Part shown: positions 1 through 12,400 of the stretch, one piece after another | Layout: each line of letters opens with the position of its first letter | Numbering within the stretch: position 1 is the first letter of the stretch | Assembly (NCBI GenBank): GCA_951799445.1 | Contig: OX637288.1 | Coordinates: 26,949,288-27,013,287 of the forward strand | Source of the DNA: Pseudisothecium myosuroides | Lineage: Eukaryota; Streptophyta; Bryopsida; Hypnales; Lembophyllaceae | Reading direction: 5' to 3' | Length of the DNA stretch: 64,000 nt | Notes under the pieces: model-generated | Database searches by the model: none | The model's input: only the letters and a program-made list of their open reading frames with translations | Told to the model about the DNA's origin: nothing | Position numbers and translations under genes: made by a program

Positions 1-260
1 CAAAATGGAGTTTGGGTTTTCAGAAACCCAAATTTGGTATTCTTGATTGGAATTGCTTAAGAATATAATGTTGATTATGCAAGACAAAAATTACTAATCA
101 TATGATACATTCTGCAATTTTCTTTTGAATGGTAGAATAAGGTGGACGATTGAGAGTTGTCTGGTATCGTACAATGGCCTCTCAAGAAGATTGTTGTCCA
201 CTCACCTATCACTACCAATGGACAAACGACATTCTATTGGCGAGGCCACTATACACTCAA
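1..260. repeat. Truncated end of a dispersed AT-rich repeat (mariner-like MITE family)
   Basis: The first ~100 bases (A-rich start, then AAATTTGGTATTCTTGATTG and AATTGCTTAAGAATATAATG) resemble the right part of the element at 52611-53146 and the arms of the foldback element at 61718-63158. This looks like a third copy cut by the window edge. No coding potential is seen. Similarity was judged by eye, and the outer terminus of this copy is not identified. Confidence 0.5.
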
Positions 261-317
261 AATTTTAAATGTGCACTACGGTAGTATAAGGTTGCACAAA
301 CAAAATGGCTTCCTTAA

Positions 318-1249
318 CCCCTAAAGGACCGTTGTCCCTTCGGGGGACAAATGCGTTTTCGGGCAAGTACCTACGGGCTGAAATTTTGGCGTGATTTTTT
401 GAAACTTTTTTTGGAGATAGAAAAACTGATGAGCTTTGTGGGAATATAATTTTTTTCACAATTGGTGCCCGGGAACAAAAGTTATGACCATATAAGCTCA
501 AAACAGGGGACGGCGGGCAGTCCGGGCAGCAAAAAAAAAATGGACAAAAATTTGAACTTTTTTTTTTAATGTTTTCTTTCTCATAGATTATATTTTTGCC
601 TATTTGGAAATCTTTGATTCATTTCATTTGGATATGTTATGAGAAAGTTATGGACATTCTTGTTTTTTGGGCAGTTAGAGCATCTTCTTGAAAAAAATAA
701 CCTGTAGGATGCATTTTTGAATGAAATTTTTCAAATTTTTCAATTTTTTTTTTTTGCATGGTCTGATTTACTTGTTAGAATAATCTCACCATTGGGATTA
801 GTGTATTTTAATTCCATCTAAAATATATGAATATTTTAGATTTTCCTTCTATCTTGTACCTACTTTTACTTAACAATTTTTTTAAGAATGATAATTAAGT
901 TTTTTTGAATTTTTTTTTTTCCTAGACTTTCAACTCAATTCTCCACTATAAAGATTTAAAGCTCAAAACTCTGTAGTGCAAAAATTTTAATTTAAAAATG
1001 TTCAAAGTCAAAAAATCTAGTCCTGCAATGTGCTGAAAAACTTGTTTTTTCCACTTTAAACACAGATATCTTGCAATCTATGCGGTCAAAAATTCTGAAT
1101 TTTTTTCCACACACTCTCATACTAGTTAGGTGTAAGATCCTACGGTTAGATGTGGAAAAAGAACAATTTTCAATTTTTTTTACTCTTTGCTATAGATATG
1201 GCAGTTTTGAGTGTTTTTTGACAGAAAAAAAGCCTTGGTCCTTTAGGGG
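318..1249. mobile_element. TTAA-flanked MITE (piggyBac-like), copy 1
   Basis: The element starts CCCCTAAAGGACC (318-330) and ends with its exact reverse complement GGTCCTTTAGGGG (1237-1249), and is flanked by TTAA at 314-317 and 1250-1253. The 13-bp terminal inverted repeat starting CCC next to a TTAA duplication is the architecture of piggyBac elements. The interior is AT-rich with T-tracts and holds no transposase ORF, so this is a non-autonomous miniature element. It shares interior motifs (GGGCAGTCCGGGCAG, and a block near 1075-1110) with the adjacent copy. Confidence 0.8.
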
Positions 1250-1253
1250 TTAA

Positions 1254-2084
1254 CCCCTAAAGAATCAGCCTACTATTTTTAGCAACATAGCAATTTTGGG
1301 CAGGTACGTGTGACCATAGATTTGCATATTTTAGGCTAAAATTGTAGTAGAAGGTGAGGATGAAGAATATATTTCATATGCACTAAATTGTATGACATTT
1401 GAAAATAGGAGTCAAAAGTTATGGCCTAATATGTTACTTTTTTTTGTAAATGGGCAGTCCGGGCAGATAATTTTTTTTTTTTTTTTTTCAAAAACAAAAA
1501 TTTGAAAGTGGTTTTCTAGATTTATATATATGTGGAAAGCTTTGAATCATTGTATTTCAATCAATGAGTCAAAAATTATGAGAAATTTTAGTTTGCGGAC
1601 AAGTTATGGATTTTTTACTCTAGAATAAACTTTGAAGTCATTTATTTCACTCAATTTTCAATATTTTAGTAAAAAAATAAAATCATAAGATGTAGATAGT
1701 TTATTACAGCATGACAACCATTGGAATTGGCATTTTTCAATTCTATAATTAACTTCTTAATAGTTTATAGTTTAGTGTTTTGAACCATTTTCTACTTCTT
1801 TCTACTTACTATTCTTTCTCTATATGTTGTACTCTTCCAAATGATCTGAAATTTTTCAAGCGTGTAGCCAACTTGACTTGAAGAATGAATCCAAAGTGTA
1901 ACCACCATTTTGGATATTTTTCATACAAATGTGACCTTGTGAAGTGCAGTTGCCTGGTTTTTTGCAGGGCCATAAAAAACATTTTTGTCAATTCAAACGC
2001 TATTATCTTGCAATCCACATGCCGGAAAATTCTGAAATTTTTTCCACATCTTTTCAAACTACCGTAGTCAAGGAACTTAAGGGG
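1254..2084. mobile_element. TTAA-flanked MITE (piggyBac-like), copy 2, abutting copy 1
   Basis: This element begins CCCCTAAAG right after the TTAA at 1250-1253, which it shares with copy 1, and ends CTTAAGGGG before TTAA at 2085-2088. The inverted repeats are degenerate (CCCCTAAAGAATC against CCCCTTAAGTTCC), so it is probably older. The interior resembles copy 1: the GGGCAGTCCGGGCAG motif near 1453 and a block ending TTTTTTCCACAT near 2040. No transposase ORF is present. Confidence 0.7.
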
Positions 2085-2088
2085 TTAA

Positions 2089-4301
2089 TAAGTTCAAATT
2101 CTAAATTTTTGAAGACCCAAGCAATCCAAGGTTGAATTGAGCTTCTTGGCTTGGTCATACTCAATTTTAGATTTTATAGTATCCAATTAAAAAATCGAAT
2201 TAAACTAAATAAAACTTAATGTATTAAATTTCTATTCTACTAAAATTTATGGGAAAATGAAATTTTTCAAAAATTCTATGAATTTTTGCAGTTGCAAGCT
2301 CCACATGTTACAATCCAAAATCACACAATATTGAATGATTGCCCTTCATTTGTATTGTCTATTTTCAATTTAAAAAAAAACTCAAACCAAAATAATTGTT
2401 TTTAAATCAAACCTTCAATTTTGGTAAAAGAATTTATTATATACAATAAATAATAAATAATAAAAATTCTAAACATAGTATTTTAATTAATTAATTTTTC
2501 AATATTTTCACTATTTAACAAAAAAGGAGTCATTTTCATAGTAAAAATCTTTTATCAAATATTATCAAATACGAGAAATGTCAAAAAATTTAAGATTGGC
2601 CATTCTACAAAACTGAACGGCACATGACGCCGGCCAAGCTTGTAACCTCCTTCGATTCTCAGATCCATTCCATTCTGCCTTGCAGCCACGATTCCGGCTC
2701 TGGCTCGTAGTTATGAACTCACCATTGGAAACATGCATTGGTTGCGGTTACGATCATCGTCTCCAATCTTGGAACGTCTCTGCCATTCACTGTTGATGGA
2801 TCCAATTTCTGGATAATTACAACTTTCATGGCGGTTTTTGATAAGAGAGCAAGGCGATTCGATTTGGAATTTGTTGTTTTTGTTTTTGTTTTCAATTTTA
2901 ATTCTCTGAGCTCAGGTCTTTAGGTCTTGGGAGAACACTAAGTTGTTGTGGAGAGTTTTCGGCATGAGCACTTCCAAGGCTGGAGTTAAGAGGTGCGTAT
3001 TATAGGCAACTGTTAGGGAGAGTGTCAAATTAATTTAGAGCGAGAAGAATGAAGTGTGTCAGTCGTGAACAGTTATGGAGATAAATTAGAGAACAAATTG
3101 TTGCGGTCAATGGATTTGTATTATTTTTAAGTATTTCTGGTTGTGACCTGTGATCATGATCGGCACCTTTGTGGTTGGACGGATCTTGGAAGATCGCCAA
3201 GATGTATGCATTGTTGATGGATGTTGTTGTCGTAATGTGTCAATGTCGTTGTGTTAATGTATTATTGAGAATTGAGAAATAGAGCCGAGTGGAAGTTTGA
3301 AGTAGTTTTGGATGTTGTTTTTGGTTTTAGTTATTTGAGCTGAGGTTGTTTAGGTCATGTGACGGAGAAAATTTGTTGTCACTAGTGACTGTGAAGAATT
3401 TTTGATTGACCGTGTTGTTATGAGAAATTTGAAGCGGGAGTGAAAAAGGTAAGTGAGTACACACGATCGGCAGGGAGAATGTTTAATTAATGGAGGATCG
3501 AATGAAACGTGTCAGTTGTTTAGGTGAGCAATTTGTGTTTTGTGTTGTGGAGAGATGGTTAGGAGAAAAGATTGATGTGGAATGTTGTATTGTTGTGGTG
3601 AAGCACTTTTTGCTGGTGACCTGTGATCAGGGGAAAGGACAGGAGTTGCTGCTGCTGCTTCGGCTTCACAGGATGATGATCCATGGAGTCTGCCTCGACT
3701 GCATGCGTTTCGACTTCTGAGGCAGCGTCCGGATGTGGCTGGTCTCTCAAGAAGTCCAAGCACCGGAAGTCCCAAGGTGCTAGAGCGCTCAAGCTGCAGC
3801 AGCAGCGTGGAGCTCTTGACGACCAAGATCGCCACCACCAGCAGCAACGGCGTTCGGTGCTTCCCCTGCCAACTCGCCTCCTCTCTTCTCATTGTCTCCA
3901 ATTGCCGGCAGTTCTGAAGTCCCATACTCTTACATTTGTTCCAGCGATCAAACCCTGACATAGTGCTATTTGATATGTCCAATTTAGTGGACAAGTGGTC
4001 TTTTCATATTAAAAGACCGGTTTATATTAGGAAAGTTAGAATGTTGAGAGCCTCCATTAGTCCATATCCTTGAAATTGTAATTTCCTGAGCGTTCAATAG
4101 CTTGAGTACTTGCCGTTACGGAAGTGCTTAAACGGTTATGCGAGTAGTTTGCCTAATACGGATCCGATCCGGCAATGCAGACAGAGCATGATGGTGTGCA
4201 CGCCAGTTGCCAGATGTCCAGTGGTTTGAAAGGTAGAATCATATCATGAGGTGATGATTGTATGCTTTGATGATGTGAGTGCCTTACACATGACCCTATC
4301 G
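2089..4301. other. Upstream region of the KH-RING gene, no certain CDS
   Basis: From 2089 to about 2600 the DNA is AT-rich and non-coding. From about 2640 the base composition becomes gene-like, and this stretch probably holds the promoter and leader exons of the downstream KH-RING gene. A possible upstream coding exon lies around 3640-3920 (Ser-rich reading containing DDDPWSLPRLHAFRLL and SRSPSTGSPKVLERSSCSSS), but I could not join it to the first certain exon with strong splice sites. The opposite-strand ORF over 3512-3994 looks like a shadow. Confidence 0.45.
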
Positions 4302-6857
4302 ATGCAGGACATTGATAACATTGCATTAGTAGACCACCACCAACATATGCGACGACTCAAACAAGGCCGACCTGACGCCGTTGACTCGCCCCCTTCACAG
4401 GCACGGCGCCGCCAGCTTCAAGGAGACGTCGACAATGGCCTCCCTTCCACACCCTGGGACTTTTCCAAGCCAACCAGCCATGGCTTAATCTGGTCTGGGG
4501 TAGGTGCAAGCACAAATTCTCGGTCGCAAATTCTTTGTAGATGCTTGAAGAATAGGTTAAATACTTGGCAATTGCTTTTTGTCTCTTAGAGAGGTTTGCG
4601 CACGAGCTGATTATTTTAGACACAATTGCAATGGTGCAGGGGGGAAAAGGCGCGACAACAAAGAAGCAACATCCCAAACAGAGTATGCGAGCAGCTGTTG
4701 AGAGTCGGCGTCGTCTTGCTCGTGGACCTCGTAGTGGCAGCACAATTGTTGATGCTCAAGGCGGAGGACAACCGATGTTGCCTTCTGAAGATCACCGTGT
4801 GGTGAGCACGGACTACCAGGCTGCCAGAACACAAGCTTTGATGAGAGTGACCCTGCTGGCTGCGGGGTTTGTGATTGGAGCCAGAGGAATTAGCGCCAGA
4901 TTGATTGGGCAAGTGACGGGCGCAATCGTGCAATCATGGACTGAATCTTGCCGGTAATTCCTAGCTTCAAGCCCGTCTGAAGAGTCCAGCACTTCGTGCC
5001 TCCCTGGTGAAGGCCAGTGATGCGCACCTTGTTAACTTTTTGTGGTTTTGCATCTAGACCGGATTCAATTCCTATTCGGCTTTTCCGTATCCAAGGCAAA
5101 AAGGCTGTGGTTCAGGCAGCAGTTGCATTAATTGAGCAAGCCGTGGCGAAGTATAAAGATCTTTGCGAGTGCAAGCGCCGTGGCGAATTTGTTCAGCGAG
5201 AACATGTCATAAGTGGAGTAGAATTTTATTACCAGCCTCCACCTCGCAAAGCCTTCGCCAACAACGGCAATGAGCAATCACCCAAGGCCGAGGATGGACC
5301 AGGACCACAACTAAATGGTCCCGCAGGAACTGCTGCACCGTTTCCGCCTCACGTCTGGTTGCAACACTTACAGCAGCAACAACACCAAGTGCAAGCTGTT
5401 GCCGCCGCCCAACAACAAAAACAACAAGCTCACACATCTTTGCTGGAGGCAGCGCAGGTACTGCGCCTACATTGTATTTTGGTTCTTTGACCACCATCGC
5501 CGATCAGCCACCATTGGTAGAGTCGTATCGATAACGCGGAAATCCGATCTCTGAATACACGATGTTTCTTTGCATGTAGGGGCAGGTCGTGACAAGAGAG
5601 AAAACAGGGGATTGCCATGGTCAGGACCATGGCGACATTTCTCATCAATCGCGCGTCTTCTTTGATTGGCAACCCCAGGTGATGGTTACAGCCAATTCAT
5701 TCCGCGTAGACCTAAATTATTGCTAAGATCAGTGACCAGAACCACACATGCGAGCCACGCATCATGCCATCAGACATTGCCTGGATCCACTCCATCGTGT
5801 GTATGGAATCATAAATAATTGCTAGCGACAAACATTCACTTCCCTTAATCTTGTGTCTGCAGGTTGAGAGACAGCTAATGGGGTTACAGAGTCCAGAGTT
5901 GGAGCAAGGTCGCGAGTGTGCTTCGGAGTTTGAACTCCTCGACCACGGGTTGCAACAATCTGTAGCTTCCTTAGAGCAAGCTCTGCAACAAGTGCGCCTC
6001 GAGCAGCGTCTCCTCCAACACAACCGGTCAATAAGCAACAACATCAACTCTAACTGCATCACCAACAATAATGACACCAGTAGCATCCTTCATCACCAAG
6101 GCCAAACTTTGGTAAATTCCAAGAATAATCACATGGAGAATAATAGCCTCTGGGTAGATCCAAGTCCCGAGGCAAGATCAGGCCAGCCAGCAGTAGCTGC
6201 TCCAGGGTTTCAGTTGGGTCCTAGCTTGTTCTTTTTTGGGGATGGCGGGTTGCCACTCCCAATTTCACCCTCAGATGACAGATCTGACGGAGATAGCAAC
6301 TGCATATTCTTGGATGCCACCACACCGTACACGCCATTTGATTTTCCTCACTGTGACTTTCTACGCGAGAGTTTGCCCAATTTTTCCTGGGCTAATCGAG
6401 AGATGCCAGAGTGCAACTTGTATGAAGCTTCTCCTTTGCAGGAGGATGCGAATGACAACCTCTGTATTGTTTGCCTTGAGCACCCCGCCAGCGTCAATCT
6501 TGTGGTACATCGTTTCCCCTTTCTTCCATCAATTACCAAATATTCTACGCTTACCATCCTCAGTGACTTATACTATAATGTGTGAGATCATGTAAATCTT
6601 GTTCAGGGCTGCGAGCAGAGAGTATCTTAACTGTATGAGCTGATGCGTAAGTGGTGGTGTTGCAGCCATGTGGGCACAACTTGTTTTGCTTCTCTTGTGT
6701 GGGAGGTCTGCTGACCTGCCCTCTCTGCCGTCAGCCAATTGCGGCCCTCCACCCACGAGGCGCAAAGCCCGTGACACCAGACATCGTCGACATTCCCAAC
6801 AACCTCAACGCCTCTAATTACAGTATGTGGAATTGGATCCCGGGGGCATCAGTCTAA
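4302..6857 (+). CDS. KH-domain and C3HC4 RING-finger protein, MEX-3-like
   Basis: Predicted RNA-binding E3 ubiquitin ligase. Exons 4302-4499, 4640-4953, 5058-5457, 5863-6504 and 6666-6857 join with GT-AG borders in consistent phase to 581 aa. Residues ~134-205 form a KH domain with GXXG loop GARG (VIGARGISARLIGQ). A Gln-rich stretch and a probable coiled coil (LEQALQQVRLEQRLLQ) follow. The C-terminus is a RING: C505-x2-C508, C520-x-H522, C526-x2-C529, C536-x2-C539. Its core LVPCGHNLFC is, to my knowledge, the hallmark of animal MEX-3 (RKHD) RINGs. MEX-3 has two KH domains; I see one. The start at 4302 (MQDIDNIALV) is provisional: it sits on a possible splice acceptor, so an upstream exon may supply the true N-terminus. 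Product class is confident; RNA targets are unknown. Confidence 0.85.
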
Positions 6858-9446
6858 GCCTCGGATCGTAATCACAAGAAGCTTACTCCATTGCAAATTT
6901 TGAAGCTATGCTGGACGCGACTCGTGATGATCAGCAATGCAACACTGCATGTGTACAATTGAGGTGACACATACACAGGCTTAGTTTATTGGCTCCTTTT
7001 ATGAGATTTTTGTTCTTCCTCATTACAACATGTTACTACGGATGTACTTATATCTAATTATGCTGAGGGAATGGGACGACGTTTGAAGAAACTGTGGTTG
7101 AAGACGACAAAACCTAATCCAGCTCCATGAAGATGATCTCTTGCTGATCGAAAGGATTCACGGTTAGAGCATTGTTGGGATTTTGGTGTAGTTGTGGACA
7201 CTCGAACTTGGTCATTCACACAAGAATTGTGTTTGTTGGGGCACACCCGGAGTTTAAATTGCAGTCATTTGCTCATGCTACCGTACCGGGTGCATCATAA
7301 TTTGGTCAGTTCAGGTACTTCATCAGGCGAGGCAGTGTATGTCTTGAACCAACTAAGACAAAGCTCAGGGGTTTGTTGCTTGTAGTTGATTCTCAAAGCA
7401 ACTTAGAATAAGGTAGGCTCTTGAGTTGTTTGCCATGAAGGTGGATATTGATAGCATGAATAAGGAACGAACAGTGTAGGTTGCTTAAATTACAGCAAAT
7501 TGCGGAAGAGCTGGGCAATCCGGTCTGTTTTGAGAGTTGCAGGAGAAAAAAACACAATAAGGCGATGGAGGACTTTTATGGTGGCCCTCATCGTAGTACT
7601 CATGTTTTGCAAACTTATAATTAACATGGAACCGAGAATTACAAGACTCGGTACAGAACTTATATATTTGAGACGTGATGAGATACTTTTAGTCTACTTT
7701 TGTACGGAGTAGTATTTAAGCTTGCTTTAGATAGACGTTTGTTTCTACTCATGCTGTATACTTATGGTGTTCAGCCTGAAGCTTGACTTAATTAGAGTCT
7801 GCCATCACAATTGTGCTTTATAAAGAAGCTTTTGGTATATACTTATTTGTGCTGGTCGTATGCACTTGCTGCCACGTCGACTCCAAGGGAAGGAAATCCA
7901 TCACTGGAAACGTGAGAGATGGTCATACGGATGGCGTGTGTGTGCTCAAGTGGTTTCGCGTACTGTAAGTTATGTGGTGGCTTTGTCGTCAATAGGAGAA
8001 ATGAGAGCCTTCCTCACGTCCCGATCGAGATCTCGAGGACGGACTTCCTTTTTAAGTGTGGATGGACCAAGACTAGATGCCAATATTCTCCAAAAGTAGA
8101 AAGTTAGGTCTCGAGACCAACACTAGGTGGCCGGCCGAGATGACGGATGTTTAACTTAGGATCTCGAAGACTGGGACTTCAAACGAAAGGGATGTGCACT
8201 TGAAGTGAAGCAAAGTGCTCGCGAGCTTCGGGTGCGCGCTCTCAAAGAGAAGGACAAGTATGATACAGTACGGGTAATTTCAGAGAGTAGAGAACAGGCA
8301 AGGGGGGACTGACAGGACGCATCTGCCTCACATTCTCTTGGTCCTTGCGTCGTCCGCTCTTGCTGCGATCGTTTCGTTTCCCGTGCAGGATCGCTTTCAT
8401 TCCTCACAATTCACGCTCGTGGTGGTGGTCGCACATTTGTTAGCTCTCCTTTGTCCATCGGAGGTTGCGTGGTTTCGAGCTATTGGATTGTGAAGTGCGG
8501 AGATTGGGTCGTTGCTCCGGTCGCGAATTTGCGATTTGTAAGTTCCGGGGCTCATTCTCTTGATTCCGTTTGAATTTCGAAAATGGCTTACATTCCCAAA
8601 TTTATTTCGTTCATTGTTTCTGATTGCTCCTTTATTTCCCGGGCATTGAGTCGGGACTGTCAACTTGCTGAGAGCCTTTTTGCTCTTAGGATAGGGTCTT
8701 CTGGATTCGTTGAAAAATGCGGAATATTAGAATGCCGCCTTTGAAAGTTGAGGCAAACTGAAGGCAACTAGCTCGTGCCAGGGACGATTCCTGGAAGCAG
8801 CTGCTTTCTGTCAGCACTGCCATCGCAATAGGCAGTGGCCCGTTTCTGTCGCCTTGTCCATACTGCATGTCCAGCTCACAGTTGATCAGCGGATCATAAG
8901 CGATGGACCTTGATGGACCTCGAATGAATCGCAGGGTTTGAAGATGCCAATTAGTTCCAGAGCGGAATTTATTTCATAGAAATTAGCAGTTCTCTTTTTT
9001 AAGAGACATTTTCACCTGTTGTAGTGTTTAGGGTTTTACGCTTTTTCCTGAAAAAACTTGAAGGCACAGCTACTTGAATACCAAATATAGCTTGTAATAA
9101 TTTTCCTTCTGGAGTACGAAATGATTCTTCTGTTTCTTGAGGTAGTTATCCGCTCCGCACTTGGCTACCAGCGTTTACCGTGGGCACGATAATTGGTACA
9201 CCAGAGCGTTTTTGGTCTCGAATTTTTGGTGTTGCAATTTCCAGTAGACGCTAGTTGCATTTCTTTTTCTTATTCGTATCAGTAACTGGTTTATACATGA
9301 GCGCTTTTGGAGTCGTTGGTCTGGTTTTCGTGCCCTGAACCTGACTGCATATGTATTGTCTGACGTCTGTGGTTATATTCCTCCCCAGAGTGCCACGTTC
9401 GACTCGCGTCTTCTCTACCGTTTGATTCTGCTCAGACTTTTAGGCT
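6858..9446. other. 3' region of KH-RING gene and leader/promoter of TPP2
   Basis: No protein-coding gene is supported here. The first several hundred bases are probably 3' UTR of the KH-RING gene. From about 8300 the sequence is richer in GC and likely holds the promoter and 5' leader of TPP2, including one telo-box-like TTTAGGGTTTT near 9027, a motif often seen near plant promoters. Short ORFs at 7500-7712 and 7860-8107 lack family features. Confidence 0.4.
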
Positions 9447-12400
9447 ATGTTGTCCGGGCACGTTGAGCATCTTATTGCCTCAGGAGACAATCGCTGGTAT
9501 GGACCGGTGCAATCATACCCTGTTATAGCTTCTTCCTCATGGAACAGTCTGAGGTCTGCGTACGGTTTGAAGTTGAAAGCTAGGAAAGGCTGCGTGTACA
9601 GACGGTGTGGGCTTCCAGTTGCCCAAAGTCGGCAGCACGTGAAGGGTTTCAGGGTGCCTCCATTGGCATTGAGCAGACAAAATGCAAAGAGAGGTGTGAG
9701 CTACATCTGTTCATCTGGTGGGAAAAAGACCTGGATGGATCTGTTGTGTTGGCATGCTCAATTGTGATAAGCTAAGGTTTGGTTGCAGATACTGGGAGCT
9801 TGGGAATAAGTTTTTGCCATAGTGTTCCGTGAATCTGGAAGCCAACCAATCTTCGCTGTGAGCTAGCAAATGTTGTTTTCTGCAGCACTTGGAGGTTCGT
9901 TGCATCGTTAAGAATGCAACCGTGAATTATGTGATTCATGTATACATACGCAGTGCACGACCGTGTTTCTGAGCTCTGTGTCCCAGTGCAGCGGTCTTAG
10001 AGTAATAATTAATCAATCGGAAACTTATGTCCTTCATATTAGGGTTTAGGATCCTGGTCCTGACGATTTGTTGGTTGTGCAGGGGTTTATCCGCAGCATA
10101 GCCTGAGGGCAGCCATAAGGAAGAATTTCAAGGTGCAGGATTCACAGAGCGGATGGTTTTCCAGCAATCGGGATCTTCGTAATCAAGATTTTTCGCGAAG
10201 TTTTTCATTCTTTGGAAGCCAAGAAACCTACTCTCCTACCTTCGACGATAGTACAGTTGACGAGATGGATTCTTCTGGGGGGTCACACCCGACAGAGCTC
10301 AAAAGCTCCTCGAGTTCAGAGTCACACTTTCTAGAGGGGCTTATGCCGAAAAGGGAGATTGGAGCTGTACGATTTCTTGAAGAGCATCCTCACTATGATG
10401 GAAGGGGTGTCAAGATCGCAATTTTTGGTGAGCTATGTTGAGAAATTGCAATGGATTTAGAGCTGGCTTATATTTGTCATTAAGTTATTATAAATCATAA
10501 AGTCTCAACATGCATAAATCATGAATGCTTCTGCCGTTTACGACCCTTCAAGTGAGTGCCTTTGTGACTGTGTGGGGCAGAGCTCTTATACTTGGCTTTA
10601 AATAGAAAGGAACTGTGGTTCGGTGTTGTATCTCTGGGGAATTCCAAGGTGTAACGGAGATTTTGGATGTATGCGGTGGAGAAGTGGTTTTTTGAATATG
10701 TCTCTCATTGATTCATCGTGTTTCGATGATGCAGATTCTGGAGTAGACCCTGCAGCAGCTGGTTTGCAAGTGACAACAGATGGAAAACCCAAGATCATTG
10801 ACGTACTTGATTGGTAAGCGTGAAAATGATTGCAAGAAAGATCAAACTAAATTATTTTACTTTCCATTCAAAATCCATGTTACATGTTACATGTTTAGGG
10901 TTTGGGTTTTAGGGTTTAGTCATTCTTATACTAAAACTTCCTTTGCCTATATGTGGTATTTCTTCAAATGCAGCACTGGAAGTGGAGATGTGGACACTTC
11001 CACGATTGTAAAATCCGATGCTGACGGGTTTATTACGGGAGCCTCAGGTTTCCTCCAGGCCAACCTATGAGACTTCTTGCTCAATATAATAGAGTAAATA
11101 GTCGTTGAAGTGTGTAAGCCAGGAACTGAACGAAGGTGTTACAATTTTCGGCGGAGTATCGTGTCAAAAATCGAGACTTTCTTATGGATGATTTGAATGT
11201 GTAACTTACGGCTTGCTCACTCGATATCTGATCAACTTCCGCAAATGCTGGGGACGGTTAGAAGTTCGAAGAAGTTAAATTCGTCCTAGCTGTTTGTGCG
11301 CGCATTCATGTCAGTGAGAAAGTCAGAAAGTAACTGACTTTTGCTTGGTTTTTTCATCGCCTAGGGGCCCGGCTTCAAGTGAACAAAGAGTGGAAAAATC
11401 CCACAGGGGAATGGAGGGTAGGTTATAAGTTAGCTTTCTCGCTGTTCACTGATACCCTCACCGCTCGTCTCGAGGTACATGCCAACCTTGACTATGTTAA
11501 TTGATTACAAATTTCTTTGAGGGTTGCCATTGGGAATTGCTATATAGAGATAATACTTGTTTGGCACTTTTGACTGAGTTTTTGCGCTTTCATATGTAGG
11601 GAGAACGAAAAAAAAAATGGAATGAGAAGCAAAGGGAGTTACAAACTGCTGCACTCCGTCAGCTTACTGCCTTTGATGTAGTGAGTTCTTACAGGACCAT
11701 GGCGTGCCACCCAGTTCGTCGCATCGCACATGATCTCGAATCAGAAGCATTGTGGTCCATAGCATAGTCCTGTTGAATTTATATCTAGAGTATTTATTTT
11801 GATATGTTCGGTCTGACAAAGAGAAAAGAAGATCTTGAATATCTTTCAAATGACATTCTTGATATTCTTATAACAGAAGCACCCTCAAACCACTGAGCCA
11901 TCTCTCAAGAAAACTCGGGAGGATCTTCAAAACCAAGTTGATCTTCTACAGAAACAATCTGATGTATAAATTCTGCCCCTGATTTCTCTCCTCTCATTTC
12001 AATTGTTGCGATTCATCTTAGCCCCAATTGAGTTAGATTCATGTTGACCTCATCGCAGATTAAAGGCTTTTTGTTTTCAGATAAGTCTCCCTCCCCTAGG
12101 CGGTATTGAATATGATAGCAAGACAGTAAGAACATCATGTTTAGGAGGGAACACTGGTCCTGGCATCACGCACTAAGAAACTGAGAAACACTTCATGGTA
12201 TTTTGTTTGTTTTTTCCTCTCTAACAGACGAGGTGTTTTAGAACCATTTAGTATTTTATGTCAATCATGGGAGTAAGAGGGTCCATTTATTTTCTCCAGA
12301 GTTACGAGGACAATGGACCAGTTATTGATGCTGTAGTCTGGCATGATGGGGACGTATGGAGGGCTGCATTGGACACTCAAGATATGGAAGAAGAAAGTGG

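Noticed and set aside
3512..3994. 160-codon minus-strand ORF
   Set aside because: It overlaps a gene-like Ser-rich frame on the plus strand, has low-complexity Ser/Leu/Ala composition and shows no family motif; probably a shadow.
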